Below are positions 1 to 5,671 of a stretch of 6,913 nucleotides of DNA, one piece after another. Each line of letters starts with the position of its first letter. Position 1 is the stretch's first letter. Under the pieces are notes generated by a model that was given only the letters and a program-made list of their open reading frames with translations, did not search any database and had not been told where the DNA came from. The DNA lies in assembly GCA_016211095.1 (NCBI GenBank), contig JACQSW010000102.1:1-6913 (forward strand), written 5' to 3'. Position numbers and translations under genes: made by a program. This DNA comes from Candidatus Woesearchaeota archaeon (GTDB lineage Archaea > Nanobdellota > Nanobdellia > SCGC-AAA011-G17 > GW2011-AR17).

Positions 1-11
1 CATATATAAAG
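1..11 (-). promoter_or_regulatory. Possible TATA box for a minus-strand gene beyond the left edge
   Basis: Read on the minus strand the bases give CTTTATATATG, a good archaeal TATA-like element. It lies just after the stop of the 423-aa gene, so it could start transcription of a gene outside the window. No downstream start codon can be seen, so this rests on base composition alone. Confidence 0.2.
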
Positions 12-26
12 CTTTCGATTATTTTA

Positions 27-1298
27 CTACTTTAAAGTTGTGTCAAAACTGGTGGATTTTACTTCTTCCCCTTTAGCCCTTCTCTGCTCTTCGGCCCTCC
101 GCATAGAAACAAATCGGTCTAACACGAAATAAGAAGCCGCACCGAAAGAGCCGCCAACGCCAAAAAACATTAGAACATCAAAAAGCGCCCTATAGCCCTT
201 AGTCATAACGCCTCCATAATCAAAACCAAAGCTGTCTAAAAGTTTTAAGCTGTCCTCGCTGACTCCAGCATAAACTTTCTTCACCTTGCCAAACTCAGTA
301 TAAACACCGCTTAAAGCATAATTAATTTTATTAAGCCCTGCTTCAGCATCGCCAAGTATTGCCCTGCTTTTCTGCACAATAGAAAGCATGTCTGTGATAT
401 TTTCATTATATCTTGATGTTACTTTTCCAACACGCAAAGATTCTTCATACCCCCGAGGCGCATTGGTGTAAGACATCCAATAAGTTCTTTGATGGAAACT
501 TGTCGGGAAAGACTGAGAGTTTTTTTCCACAAAAACAATGTCGGCATCAATCTCGATTTTGCCAGCGTTAGACGAAGCCTCATTCACTAAATTTATAATT
601 TTGTTTTTTGTCCATTTAAACTGGGGGTTTTCGCCAAGATTTTTAATATCGCCACCCCTTGACAAGCCGGCAATTACAGTTGAAAGATTAACTCCCTCAA
701 CCTTTTGTACCTTCAGCTTAGGAACTTCTTCAATCAAAATGTTTGCCCCTAACAGGCATTTTTGCGATTCATAAGTCCAATAGTGGTCAGTATTGTCATA
801 AACTTGCCTTGTTACGGTGCGGCTTGTGCAGTTGCCGTCAGAATCACAATCGCGAACAGTGTCAAATTCAGTGTGGTAGTTGTCCCTGCTCCAGTAGTCC
901 CAAGAATTTTTTATTAAGCTTCCGCCTTGGCTTATTTTTTGTGCTAATGGCTGTTTTGCCTTGATGTCTTTTTCAAATTCTGTCAAGGCTTGCTGTGTTT
1001 CTGCAATTTGTTGGATTATTTGATTATTTTTTTCTTGAAGGTGATCCATTGAGTCTTCTACTTTCGGGGTATTAACAAAATTCCATAGCTCATTGATGTG
1101 CATTGATGTATTGTGGGCTAGTTTGGATGCTTCTACTGCTTTTTGTTGTTGCTTTTCAAGCTGTATTATGCTTATTGGCCGGTGAGTGTTTTTGTAGTTT
1201 AGGTGTTTGGCAAGTAGCATTGAAGAGAATGTTCCCGCACTTAGCCCTATGCCTATTGCTATCGTCAACGGTTGCTTTATTATTTTTGTAAGTCCCAT
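27..1298 (-). CDS. Unrecognised two-helix membrane protein with coiled coil and extracytoplasmic domain
   Basis: A 423-residue protein I cannot assign to a named family. A hydrophobic helix near residues 9-30 follows a short basic N-terminus, and a second lies at about 371-393, followed by a basic tail (RRAEEQRRAKGEE). By the positive-inside rule both ends should be cytoplasmic, with the roughly 340 residues between them outside. That loop begins with a Gln/Glu/Lys-rich stretch (about 46-118) that looks like a coiled coil. A Tyr/Trp/Asp-rich region with three cysteines (DCDSDGNC, then QKC about 30 residues later) follows near 131-190 and could be disulfide-stabilised. The rest is mixed and has no catalytic motif I can see. 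ATG at 1298 is chosen because a TATA box lies about 28 bases upstream, fitting a leaderless transcript. The gene ends with a tandem TAG-TAA. A structural, adhesin-like or receptor-like surface role is possible but unproven. Confidence 0.85.
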   Translation of the reverse strand: MGLTKIIKQPLTIAIGIGLSAGTFSSMLLAKHLNYKNTHRPISIIQLEKQQQKAVEASKLAHNTSMHINELWNFVNTPKVEDSMDHLQEKNNQIIQQIAETQQALTEFEKDIKAKQPLAQKISQGGSLIKNSWDYWSRDNYHTEFDTVRDCDSDGNCTSRTVTRQVYDNTDHYWTYESQKCLLGANILIEEVPKLKVQKVEGVNLSTVIAGLSRGGDIKNLGENPQFKWTKNKIINLVNEASSNAGKIEIDADIVFVEKNSQSFPTSFHQRTYWMSYTNAPRGYEESLRVGKVTSRYNENITDMLSIVQKSRAILGDAEAGLNKINYALSGVYTEFGKVKKVYAGVSEDSLKLLDSFGFDYGGVMTKGYRALFDVLMFFGVGGSFGAASYFVLDRFVSMRRAEEQRRAKGEEVKSTSFDTTLK

Positions 1299-1320
1299 TT
1301 TTGTTTTTGGTAAAATTAAG

Positions 1321-1333
1321 TTATATTTAAAAC
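1321..1333 (-). promoter_or_regulatory. TATA box of the 423-aa membrane protein gene
   Basis: The minus strand reads GTTTTAAATATAA, with its centre about 28 bases before the ATG at 1298. This is the usual archaeal TATA-to-start distance, so transcription should begin at or within a few bases of the start codon. A purine-rich GAAAG just upstream could serve as the BRE. There is no Shine-Dalgarno sequence, as expected for a leaderless message. Confidence 0.6.
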
Positions 1334-1380
1334 TTTCTATTTTGTAACCACCTTAAAATAGTAGCCAGATACAAAAAAGA

Positions 1381-1511
1381 AGTGACTCCTCCCGCTTTTC
1401 AGGCGGAATCATCTGCACATCGGGGGCGCAGCCAGCTTGATGGCCCGTCGTTTCGGAGCCGCAACCAAATTCATTGCAAGGCATTGCAGCGCAACAAAGC
1501 CTTATCCGAAC
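1381..1511 (-). mobile_element. Probable orphan right end / omega-RNA remnant of an IS200/IS605-type (TnpB) element
   Basis: This stretch has no convincing protein. Bases 1381-1500 are about 57% G+C, clearly above the surrounding AT-rich DNA. Read on the minus strand it ends in a hairpin (arms TTCCGC and GCGGGA, one G-U pair, loop CTGAAAA; plus-strand 1390-1408) followed at once by GGAGTCACT. A GC-rich hairpin followed by GGAGGATGTCA or GGAGTCAC is the usual right end of IS200/IS605 and TnpB elements, where the 3' end of the omega-RNA scaffold lies. Further inside are two weaker stem-loops (TTGCA...TGCAA near 1475-1488; GGCTC...GGGCC near 1442-1460). No tnpA or tnpB is present, so this would be a solo end or a small non-autonomous copy. 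It could instead be an unrelated structured RNA. The family call comes from remembered end motifs, not a search. Confidence 0.42.
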
Positions 1512-1512
1512 C

Positions 1513-1528
1513 AAAAAAAAAATTTTTT
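1513..1528 (-). terminator. A/T-tract terminator of the ABC exporter operon
   Basis: On the minus strand six A's followed by ten T's come 10 bases after the TAA of the permease gene. Runs of T directly after a stop are the typical intrinsic termination signal in archaea. It sits where the three-gene minus-strand operon should end, and just before the GC-rich element remnant. Confidence 0.55.
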
Positions 1529-1538
1529 CTTAGAAGGA

Positions 1539-2804
1539 TTACTCGTATCTTAGGGCGTCGACTGGTTTTAGTTTTGAAGCCCTGTAGGCAGGTATCACGC
1601 CGGCAACCATTCCGATTATCAGCGAGAATGTTAGTGCGAATATTAGGAGTGTTGGTGTTATAGCTGTGCTGCTGAACATCCTTCCAATTCCTCCTCCGCC
1701 CATTCCGCCGCTACTCATAGCAGAGCCATAATAACTAATTAGCCCTGAGCCGAATACTCCGAGGATTACCCCTCCAATGCCGCCAACTAGCCCGATAAGT
1801 CCGGAGTTAGCGAGGAATATTATTAGTATGTCGCGGTTTTTTCCGCCGATTGCTTTCATTATCCCAATCTCCTTAGTTTTTTCAAGGACGGAAGTAAACA
1901 TCGTGTTTGCTATTCCTATAGCTCCGACTATTAATGATATCGCAGCTATTGCGCCAAGGAAGAGTGACATGAGGCCGAGTGTTTGCTGCATGGTTTCCTG
2001 CATTGCTTTTGGGGAAGACACAGTGAAATCCTGGTCTGTCTCCTTAAGTATTCCGCGGCTGGCTGTAAGCTTTTTTGTTATGTCGGCGACTGTTTCGTCT
2101 GATAGGCTTACATCTGCTATTTTTAGTGATATTGAGTTAAAGTTGTTGCCTGTGTTGCCCAGTGTTTCTCGGGCAATGTTTATGGGCATGTAAACTGTTG
2201 AGCCCTCTTCTAATACGCCTACAACCTTGAATAATTTGCCTGCGATATCTACCTTGCTGTTTAGCGGTATCCCTTTTTCAAATACTTTGCTGGCAAGGTT
2301 TCCGCCGATGACAACAGAGTAGGAATCCCCTTGCATTAACAGTCTTCCAGACTTGAGCTTTTCCGTTGTTATCTCCTTCCAGATAGGCGAATCAATTCCC
2401 TTTATGTTCGCAGAACTTTTTTTGCTTGAATAGGCCAAGTCGGCTCTGCCAGAAATTTCTCCCATGACAAATTTTACGTTGGGTGTGCTTCTAAGGGTTA
2501 TAACATCTTTTGAGGTTAAATTTTTCTTGCTGCTTGTTTGCGCTGACCTTTCGCCTAAGTCCCTGATTCCGTGAAAGCCGCCTGCAGCACCGCTTGCCCT
2601 TGAAAAGCCGGGATTGACTGTTATTACGTCAGCTCCAAGGCTTCCCAGTCTTTCTTCGAGGCTGGCTTTTGCGCCCTCACTTATTGAGACTATTGAAACT
2701 ACTGCAGCAATCCCAATGACGATCCCAATTATTGTTAGCCAGCTTCGTAGCTTGCTATGCATCAAGATGTTTAGTGCCAGCTTGAAAGATTTTTTTACCC
2801 TCAT
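1539..2804 (-). CDS. ABC transporter permease, MacB/FtsX/LolCE type
   Basis: A 421-residue permease of the MacB/FtsX superfamily, which works with a LolD/MacB-type ATPase to couple ATP hydrolysis to movement of an extracytoplasmic domain rather than classical transport. It has one N-terminal helix (about 23-42, preceded by SKLRSWLTIIGIVIG, a family hallmark), a large external MacB_PCD-like domain (about 43-275), and then three helices (about 276-303, 326-357, 384-406). Between helices 2 and 3 lies the cytoplasmic coupling segment EKTKEIGIMKAIGG, which contacts the ATPase. The C-terminus, YRASKLKPVDALRYE, is also typical. The length is normal for the family. The ATG is supported by AGGAG five bases upstream. 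It is the last gene of the operon, 28 bases after the COG1361-like gene. One oddity is the Gly/Met-rich loop between helices 3 and 4 (about 361-376). The substrate is unknown. Confidence 0.93.
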   Translation of the reverse strand: MRVKKSFKLALNILMHSKLRSWLTIIGIVIGIAAVVSIVSISEGAKASLEERLGSLGADVITVNPGFSRASGAAGGFHGIRDLGERSAQTSSKKNLTSKDVITLRSTPNVKFVMGEISGRADLAYSSKKSSANIKGIDSPIWKEITTEKLKSGRLLMQGDSYSVVIGGNLASKVFEKGIPLNSKVDIAGKLFKVVGVLEEGSTVYMPINIARETLGNTGNNFNSISLKIADVSLSDETVADITKKLTASRGILKETDQDFTVSSPKAMQETMQQTLGLMSLFLGAIAAISLIVGAIGIANTMFTSVLEKTKEIGIMKAIGGKNRDILIIFLANSGLIGLVGGIGGVILGVFGSGLISYYGSAMSSGGMGGGGIGRMFSSTAITPTLLIFALTFSLIIGMVAGVIPAYRASKLKPVDALRYE

Positions 2805-2809
2805 AAAAT

Positions 2810-2814
2810 CTCCT
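2810..2814 (-). promoter_or_regulatory. Shine-Dalgarno site of the permease gene
   Basis: The minus strand reads AGGAG five bases before the ATG at 2804. It fixes the permease start and shows that internal operon genes here use leadered initiation. Confidence 0.6.
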
Positions 2815-2832
2815 ATTTAATTTGTTGTTGGC

Positions 2833-3831
2833 TTAATTTTTTTCCTCTTTGCCCTTCACATTCTTAACCCATGCTGGTGTTTCAGTGGATGCTCTTGAAA
2901 AGCCATGCTTTGTTGACCTTTTTCTTGCAAAGATAAAGCCGCCAACTCCAAACACCAAGGCTATTGCAGCACCATAATAATATATACTATTTTGGGATGA
3001 ACTCGCATTATGCATTCCGCTCATTGCGCTGCTTCTTCCTGTAAAGTTGCCTATGCCTGCAAAGCCCCCAATCAAACCCGTTGAACTGTCTGCTATGCCT
3101 AAGCTGCGTTCAAGATTGATAATTCTTCTCTCGCCGATGCTGTCAGTATAGTAAATGTCAAATTTTAGGGTGCTTGATCTTTGCGTTCCTTTCTTTGCGA
3201 TGCTAAAGCTGGTGATTGTGTAGTCTCCGCTCTCCAAATTGCCAATCATTTGCCCGTCAGTGCCGACAGCCACGAAGCTTTCCTGTTGAGGAACCCTGAC
3301 CACGACAGCATTTGCAGTATACTTGCCAATGTTTGCTATGGCTATTGAGACATCTGAGCCGCTGACCTCTTGGATGACAGCGTCAAAATTCGTCCTTGCG
3401 TCTTCTACGCTGATGTTGAAAAATTTAGTTATCCTGGAATCAGCTTCCCACATATTTGGGGAATACATAACTTTAATTTCGGGGTAGCCTTTCAGCGCGT
3501 CTTTGTCAACCCTTAACTTGTATGGAATCATCCAGTCATTTTTGTGATCTGCCACGTATGTGCTTCCCTCCAAAACTTTAACGGTGCTGTTGCCATCAAC
3601 AGAAAATGGGTAGGAAGGCATCATCTCAAACCTTGCGCCTTCACAGGAAGGGGTTTGAACTCCGCTGACTTGGAATAATACATCCACATATTCGCCAGGT
3701 ATTGCTGGATAGGGATCCTGGTTTATCAAATCAACCTTGAGGTTGCATGTCCCCTCACGGGTGTCAGCTGCAGAAACAAAGCTGAGCAATAACAACTGCA
3801 TAACACAAAAAATGATTAAAGCTTTCTTCAT
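2833..3831 (-). CDS. Secreted, C-terminally anchored COG1361-like (S-layer/CARDB-like) protein
   Basis: A 332-residue exported protein. Residues 1-21 form a clear signal peptide (basic MKK, a hydrophobic core, cleavage near SVSA/AD). The exterior part looks like two all-beta, Ig/CARDB-like domains (about 28-141 and 147-238), as in archaeal COG1361 proteins. Phrases such as AIANIGKYTANAVVVRVP and a DYTITSFSIA-type strand are typical. Two cysteines (29 and 63) could form a disulfide, and several N-glycosylation sequons are present (NST 81, NIS 139, NFT 262, NAS 275). A Gly/Ser-rich linker leads to one helix (about 285-302) and a basic cytoplasmic tail (FARKRSTKHG). It lies between the ATPase and permease genes, so it is probably the exporter's outer partner or its client. 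The ATG at 3831 has GAGGT nine bases upstream, overlapping the ATPase stop. No enzyme motif is visible. Confidence 0.85.
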   Translation of the reverse strand: MKKALIIFCVMQLLLLSFVSAADTREGTCNLKVDLINQDPYPAIPGEYVDVLFQVSGVQTPSCEGARFEMMPSYPFSVDGNSTVKVLEGSTYVADHKNDWMIPYKLRVDKDALKGYPEIKVMYSPNMWEADSRITKFFNISVEDARTNFDAVIQEVSGSDVSIAIANIGKYTANAVVVRVPQQESFVAVGTDGQMIGNLESGDYTITSFSIAKKGTQRSSTLKFDIYYTDSIGERRIINLERSLGIADSSTGLIGGFAGIGNFTGRSSAMSGMHNASSSQNSIYYYGAAIALVFGVGGFIFARKRSTKHGFSRASTETPAWVKNVKGKEEKN

Positions 3832-3840
3832 ATTTTTTTT

Positions 3841-3845
3841 ACCTC
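3841..3845 (-). promoter_or_regulatory. Shine-Dalgarno site overlapping the upstream stop codon
   Basis: GAGGT on the minus strand shares two bases with the TGA that ends the ATPase gene and sits nine bases before the ATG of the COG1361-like gene. This arrangement suggests translational coupling, keeping ATPase and partner protein in a fixed ratio. Confidence 0.55.
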
Positions 3846-4569
3846 ACATTATTTTTTTGTTAATAGCCTCTTTTATTATCCTGCCATCCTTTATGTGCAC
3901 AACCCTTTTGGAGTACTTCACCAATTCTAGGTCGTGTGTGATGAGTATGACTGTCTTGCCCTGCGCATTCATTTTGCCTAGAAAGTCCATAACAAATTTT
4001 CCTGTTGTGCTGTCCAAATTACCAGTTGGCTCATCTGCAAGTATAACTTCTGGGTCGTTGGCAAGCGCCCTTGCTATGGCAACTCTTTGCTGCTGCCCAC
4101 CTGAAAGCTCATTTGGCTTGTGATACATCCTGTCCCCCAAACCAAGAGAGGCTAATAGCTCCTCTGCCCTTTCCCTCGCAGCTTTTTCCGGAACGTCAAG
4201 CATCTCCATTGGAAGCATGACATTTTGCAAGGCGCTAAGCGTTGGCAGCAGGTTGAACTGCTGAAAAATAAATCCAATAGTTTTTCCACGGAGAAATGAT
4301 AGTGATGACTCGCTCATTCCTGATACGTTCTCCTCTTTTAGGAAAACGTTGCCCCATGAAGGCTTGTCGAGAGCTCCTACAATGTTTACCATCGTGCTTT
4401 TTCCGGAACCTGATGGGCCCGTTATCGCAATGAATTCCCCTTTCTTTATGTCGAGATTTATGCCTTTAAGGACGACGAGTGGGTCTGCCCCGCCCATGTC
4501 ATATTTCTTCCAAACATCTATTATCCTTATCAGTGATTCGCTTTTCATTAGTCTGTTAGGGCTATCCAT
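3844..4569 (-). CDS. ABC transporter ATP-binding protein, MacB/LolD type
   Basis: The ATPase of the exporter. All nucleotide-binding motifs are intact (numbering from the ATG at 4569, 241 residues): Walker A GPSGSGKST 51-59, Q-loop in FIFQQFNLLP near 103, signature LSGGQQQRVAIARAL from 155, Walker B VILADEPTGNLDS from 175 with the catalytic Glu at 180, and H-loop ITHD with His 212. The FQQFNLLPTLSALQNVMLPM segment and TGNLDS are hallmarks of the LolD/MacB/FtsE branch, which pairs with four-helix FtsX/MacB permeases such as the one two genes downstream. The frame is open upstream to a TTG at 4593. ATG at 4569 is preferred as the stronger codon. ATG at 4548 (MKSESLIRIIDVWKKYD) is also plausible because homologues usually start near the first beta strand. 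None of the three has a good ribosome binding site. It is the first gene of the operon, and its stop overlaps the next gene's ribosome site. Confidence 0.95.
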   Translation of the reverse strand: MDSPNRLMKSESLIRIIDVWKKYDMGGADPLVVLKGINLDIKKGEFIAITGPSGSGKSTMVNIVGALDKPSWGNVFLKEENVSGMSESSLSFLRGKTIGFIFQQFNLLPTLSALQNVMLPMEMLDVPEKAARERAEELLASLGLGDRMYHKPNELSGGQQQRVAIARALANDPEVILADEPTGNLDSTTGKFVMDFLGKMNAQGKTVILITHDLELVKYSKRVVHIKDGRIIKEAINKKIM

Positions 4570-4596
4570 GCACTTTTTTTTGTTTTTAAACAAGAT

Positions 4597-4609
4597 GGAC
4601 TTTAAGTCC
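4597..4609. promoter_or_regulatory. 13-bp palindrome, candidate operator of the ABC exporter operon
   Basis: GGACTTTAAGTCC is a perfect 6+1+6 inverted repeat. It lies about 30 bases from the shared TATA element on the exporter side, covering the expected start point of the minus-strand transcript (near 4605). A symmetric site there would suit a dimeric winged-helix repressor, and one is encoded in the divergent operon. The site is seen in the sequence; the link to that regulator is inference. Confidence 0.4.
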
Positions 4610-4626
4610 TCAAGATTTTAAAAGCA

Positions 4627-4638
4627 TTTAAATATTTA
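4627..4638. promoter_or_regulatory. Shared divergent TATA element
   Basis: This stretch contains the perfect palindrome TAAATATTTA (4629-4638), which reads as a TATA box on both strands. On the plus strand its centre is about 28 bases before the ATG at 4662, ideal for a leaderless transcript of the 7TM gene. On the minus strand the same distance puts the start near 4605, ahead of the ATPase gene. A second AT element, TTTTAAAA at 4614-4621, is an alternative minus-strand TATA box. Confidence 0.55.
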
Positions 4639-4661
4639 TTCTACAAAAGGCTGTATTAATA

Positions 4662-5348
4662 ATGAGGGAAATTGCAGGGCACTTTTTTGCAGGCGGATTC
4701 GGCACAGAGTTGATTTATGCATTCGTTGTAATAGTCTGCAGCCTAATGGTTTATTACGGCACAAAGGAATTGTACGAGCTGAGCTCCCACAAAGGCATAA
4801 AATATTTCAGGCAGGCCTTCCTCTTCTTTGCAATAGCCTACTTCTTCAGGTCATTCATAAAGTTCATAGTATTCTATTTTGATGTGCACGAGATTTTTGA
4901 TTTTTCGCCACGGGCTCTTGGGCCAGTAATAATCTTCTTTTTTATGTACTTCAGCGCAATGGCAGTCTTTTACCTGCTTTGCAGTGTTATGTGGAAAAAA
5001 TGGGGGGACAATTCAAAAAAGATTTACATATTTCACTTTCTGGCATTCATTATTTCCCTTGTTGGCGTTTTGTTTAGAAGGATTTGGTTGCACGTCGGCA
5101 TTAACATCTTCATGTTTTTCCTTGTCGTTGTCATAGTTTGCATTGCTTACAAGGACTCAAAAAAAGGGAAGAAAGGCCTTAACCTTTACGCCATATACCT
5201 ATTGCTCCTCCTCTTCTGGATACTTAACGTAATAGGGGTATTAATACCTAACTTTTTGCCAACATTCCAAATTATGATTTACATGGCTTCTTTGGGGGTA
5301 TTCCTAATGATAGTTTACAAGGTCCTAAAAAAAGCTGGCCCAGTTTAA
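4662..5348 (+). CDS. Seven-helix integral membrane protein, unknown function
   Basis: A 228-residue, very hydrophobic protein with seven likely membrane helices (about 15-37, 48-73, 85-110, 119-138, 142-163, 174-196, 200-222). Basic loops (KELYELSSHKGIKYFR, WKKWGDNSKK, KDSKKGKKG) and the KK at the C-terminus should face the cytoplasm, and the acidic DVHEIFDF loop outside, giving N-out/C-in topology. There is no retinal-binding lysine mid-helix 7, so it is not a rhodopsin, and no transporter or enzyme motif is visible. The ATG fits a leaderless start from the shared TATA box; there is no Shine-Dalgarno. It is immediately followed, in the same frame, by a winged-helix protein, so a sensory role is attractive but inferred. 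I believe similar proteins occur next to such regulators in other archaea, but cannot name the family. Confidence 0.85.
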   Translation: MREIAGHFFAGGFGTELIYAFVVIVCSLMVYYGTKELYELSSHKGIKYFRQAFLFFAIAYFFRSFIKFIVFYFDVHEIFDFSPRALGPVIIFFFMYFSAMAVFYLLCSVMWKKWGDNSKKIYIFHFLAFIISLVGVLFRRIWLHVGINIFMFFLVVVIVCIAYKDSKKGKKGLNLYAIYLLLLLFWILNVIGVLIPNFLPTFQIMIYMASLGVFLMIVYKVLKKAGPV

Positions 5349-5354
5349 AAAAAA

Positions 5355-5627
5355 ATGGCAAAAAGGGGGAAACTGGAGATAGTAAAAGATATTCTTGTTA
5401 TAATAAGGGACAGCCACAACTCAATAAAACAAACACCCCTTCTTAGAAAATCTAACTTGTCTTCTAACAGATTTAAGGAGTACTACAATGAGCTATTAGA
5501 AAAAAAGTTTATCAAAGAAGTTATTGACAAAAAAAATGGGAAGTATATCGTTTTAACCGACAAGGGATTCAGGTTTCTGGAACAGTACACAATAATAGTG
5601 AACTTTATTGACGAGTTTGAGCTCTGA
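5355..5627 (+). CDS. Small winged-helix transcriptional regulator, HTH_45/COG3432-like
   Basis: A 90-residue protein that is essentially one winged helix-turn-helix domain: helix 1 about 5-18 (RGKLEIVKDILVIIRD), helix 2 about 24-32, recognition helix about 36-50 (SNRFKEYYNELLEKKFI), and a wing 55-68 (DKKNGKYIVLTDKGFRFLEQY). The pattern RG+LEI..DIL, then L....L....Y...L...G+I, then Y.LT.KG..FL..Y is that of archaeal HTH_45 regulators (COG3432), usually dimeric through the last helix. It starts six A's after the stop of the 7TM gene with no Shine-Dalgarno, so it is probably translated by reinitiation from the same transcript. Likely targets are its own divergent promoter region and the exporter operon (inference). 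The residues around the TAA are in frame with the upstream gene, so a former fusion or readthrough product is possible. Confidence 0.82.
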   Translation: MAKRGKLEIVKDILVIIRDSHNSIKQTPLLRKSNLSSNRFKEYYNELLEKKFIKEVIDKKNGKYIVLTDKGFRFLEQYTIIVNFIDEFEL

Positions 5628-5639
5628 AAAAGAAGCTTT

Positions 5640-5671
5640 GGGCATTGTTATGGGCTGCCTCCTTAATGCCC
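5640..5671. terminator. Possible stem-loop terminator between convergent genes
   Basis: GGGCATT (5640-5646) and AATGCCC (5665-5671) form a 7-bp stem, extendable by one G-U pair, around a loop of about 16 bases. It lies between the ends of the plus-strand regulator gene and the minus-strand toxin gene, overlapping the toxin stop. A T-rich tract (about 5687-5699) follows on the plus strand and could help termination of the 7TM operon. The stem is short, so confidence is low. Confidence 0.3.

Noticed and set aside
538..1291. Plus-strand open frames at 538-774, 743-964 and 1103-1291
   Set aside because: They lie antisense inside the 423-aa gene, have no promoter or ribosome site, and their translations show no domain-like pattern.
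1381..1511. tRNA or C/D-box RNA in the GC-rich block
   Set aside because: No cloverleaf with a T-arm GTTCRA in the right place. A C-box-like GATGATT and a D-box-like CTGA lie only a few bases apart and flank no usable guide.
1382..1663. Plus-strand open frame of 93 codons across the intergenic block
   Set aside because: It runs through the GC-rich element and the A/T terminator into the antisense of the permease gene. The composition is Arg/Ser-rich shadow sequence.
1777..2820. Plus-strand frames at 1777-2193 and 2614-2820
   Set aside because: Antisense shadows of the permease; their hydrophobicity mirrors the permease helices on the other strand.
4570..4593. TTG start at 4593 for the ATPase
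   Set aside because: A weak codon that adds only a Lys-rich octapeptide, with no ribosome site. Kept as an alternative because TTTTAAAA at 4614-4621 would place a transcript start near it.
3737..4621. Plus-strand frames at 3737-4123 and 4349-4621
   Set aside because: Antisense to the COG1361-like and ATPase genes, whose motifs are unmistakable.
5346..5360. Programmed frameshift on the nine-A run between the 7TM and regulator genes
   Set aside because: The two genes are already in the same frame, so a shift would move the ribosome out of it. Readthrough or reinitiation are the only relevant mechanisms.
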